Assembly (NCBI GenBank): GCA_002633005.1 | Contig: NMRA01000001.1 | Coordinates: 4,267,087-4,331,086 of the forward strand | DNA: 64,000 bases | Origin: Phoronis australis | Taxonomy: Eukaryota > Phoronida > Phoronidae | Direction: 5' to 3' | Shown here: piece after piece, positions 62,115 through 64,000 of the stretch | Layout of the letters: each line of letters begins with the position of its first letter | How positions within the stretch are numbered: the first letter of the stretch is position 1 | The notes under the pieces: generated by a model | Databases searched by the model: none | What the model saw: the letters and a program-made list of their open reading frames with translations, nothing else | What the model was told of the DNA's origin: nothing | Translations under genes and position numbers: made by a program

Positions 62115-63689
62115 AAATGGCGCGTCCAATGTATATATACCCTGAAATAGCGTTTTATGGAATGCAACCTTTTTTGCTTATTGAGTTTAAAAATCTAAAC
62201 CAATTTTCTCTAATAAAGTATGTACATAACAGCTTGTTACTGAGTTTTCTAGGACTATGCGTGAGAAGAATAGGCCTACGCTTTCAATGGTGCGATCGAG
62301 TTCAGACGACTTACACTACAAGAACTGGCCGGTGCCAGCAGGGCCATGAATAGTGTAAATCCAGCACTTATAAATGTTCTCTTAAAATTTGTCTCTTCTA
62401 CATGCTATACTCCCAGATGTGGATGTCTTTGCTCGACCGGCTCAGCCGGCTAAACAAACTGTCTATATCTACCCATCTATCTGAAAAGTCAAGAATCCGG
62501 CCTCGGATGCTCACGCATGCGCGACGCAATCTTTCATAAAGTTCATGGTTCAGAGCTTCAGTGAGCCGAGCACTTCTTGACTGAGGTATGTACACTTAAG
62601 GGTCTGCATTTATTCAGTAGATTTAGTTGACGCGAGAACCTCGCGAAAGCGCAAGATCACACAAGACTTCGTGAAATACCTACCTAGGTCCACAACATCG
62701 CCATGCATTACAAGCGAAGCACGTGTATAGCGAGATTTTTGCAAAGTGTACTGAACTCTACCCTGTACTGTAGTACTTTGCTCCTACCAAATGCCCCACC
62801 CGTCAACCTCTGTTGTCTCTATTTTACAACGAAAAGTGTTTCAAGTAAATGATAGACTGAACATGTGATATACAATGCTGCAAAGCCTCGAAGGTGTCAC
62901 CGGCTTAGCACTAGTAAATTGGCGATTTAAATAAAATCACTGATCGAGTGATAGTTTACCTTGGCTCGATGGTCATAGATAGCCTACTTTAACCTGACGT
63001 CACAAGGTCTGTCGGGCTGCGTTGTCTCGTGTCAGCTAGCGTTTTATGTGTTACGCGTAGCTGTGTAGGCTATGGTCAAAATATTTAGGTCGCTTTTTAC
63101 AAAGGCTTAGTTGGATGCGACCCATTCGTTTTCACGCACCCCTGTCATTTCCATAGCGCTACTTTTAACTAGCCAATTCTATCAATAGCGTTTTTTTTCT
63201 TAAAAATATCACCGAGGTTTTCGGCTGTTTATTTGGGTATAAAGTTGAGAGTGTCTGCACGAATACGCCGTAATCGAAAGGTTTGGTTCCTTAGTATTAG
63301 GAGGCACGTAACGGAGACATTGTGCCGTGCCCTTCTGCATAAAATTTGGCGTGTTCTTCGGAACAATTTCACTCTCATTCTGTAAATATTCTCCTAGCAG
63401 CTTTCAGTTTTTGTTCGCGGACAGTTTGGTTCCGTAACCACTGTGTCCACTTAATGATATAAAGATAACAAACATGGTTACAGTAGGCCGCCGTTCTGCA
63501 AATCCGGCCGCCAACCGTGAACTCACTCGTTGTACGGTAGTCGATATTGATGTATGAGCCAGGGGCTCTTTTCTTTGACTATAAAATAACAATGACAAAA
63601 GGAGTAGGTATGGCGCCCAAATCCTTCGCCAGCAACTTAAAGATATTTGCATCCCGATGTTCTGTCAACACCGTGATAAAGCCGATTTC
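62115..63689. other. Right-end stretch, no gene recognised
   Basis: A 65-codon - strand ORF at 62,398-62,595 (MYIPQSRSARLTEALNHELY...) looks protein-like in composition. It has no family match I know and could be an exon of a gene that starts beyond the window. Confidence 0.3.
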
Positions 63690-63955
63690 ATAAAGGTGGT
63701 TTAAAGTTAAACCTGGTTTAAACTGGACTTATACCAGGTTTAAAGATATTATGCATTTTATGTAGGTGGCTTAACTTTTAGACCAGTGGTCTAGCAAAAC
63801 CTGATTTAACTCCAGTTTGAACCTGGTCTAAGTCAGTTTTCATTTCGCCGCTAACGAGGTCTATCATATTCTTCAGACCTGTATTAAGATCTTAAAACAG
63901 GTTTAACTTTAGACTTGGTCAGACCCAGGTTGAACTGCTAAATATGATAGACTTG
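63690..63955. repeat. Palindromic AACCTGGTTTAA cluster, probable MITE
   Basis: Alternating direct and inverted copies of TAAACCTGGTTTAA-like words, including a clear hairpin (63,711-63,745), plus an inverted pair of TCTATCATAT. Looks like a foldback MITE. Confidence 0.45.
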
Positions 63956-64000
63956 CATGATATAGGTGCATAGGCGGATTTAGGGGGGGCAGGGGGCCCG

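Overview
This is a stretch of an animal nuclear genome. Genes are split by long introns with GT-AG borders, exon phases agree across each gene, the DNA is AT-rich by eye, and it is full of minisatellites, MITE-like foldback elements and DNA transposons. The gene content is bilaterian. Several introns begin with a minisatellite whose first unit covers the exon/intron border. From memory this has been described for amphioxus introns, so a cephalochordate (Branchiostoma) is my best guess, but it is an inference.

Layout. (1) About 1-15,060, + strand: the C-terminal two thirds of a CEP170-family centrosome/microtubule protein (7 exons, 894 codons seen). The FHA-containing 5' part lies before the window, and the last coding exon is probably in the N gap at 14,599-14,835. 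(2) 17,840-22,811, - strand, convergent with CEP170: a complete four-exon SIVA gene (219 aa) with six CxxC pairs, an E2F-type site just upstream of its ATG and an ETS-like cluster behind that. (3) 27,017-57,500, + strand, divergent from SIVA: a HIF/SIM-class bHLH-PAS transcription factor. Thirteen coding exons and 924 codons are joined by matching phases; the first exon is uncertain. Its bHLH, PAS-A and PAS-B domains are clear. Its long Ser-rich C-terminal half carries four LXXLL motifs and no clear LxxLAP hydroxylation motif. (4) 57,500-64,000: no gene recognised; repeats, and a 0.6 kb duplication that starts at a single N.

Mobile DNA sits mainly in the bHLH-PAS introns. The clearest element is a piggyBac (40,149-42,600) with an uninterrupted 589-codon transposase, 13-bp TIRs and TTAA on both sides. 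Next to it is a 3.6-kb TIR element (42,785-46,374). Others are a 723-bp foldback element with a 9-bp target duplication (37,317-38,039), a pair of MITEs (31.3-32.4 kb) and a foldback element in SIVA intron 1.

The three genes do not form an operon. SIVA1 and CEP170B are close neighbours on human chromosome 14q32.33, so their adjacency here looks like old conserved linkage.
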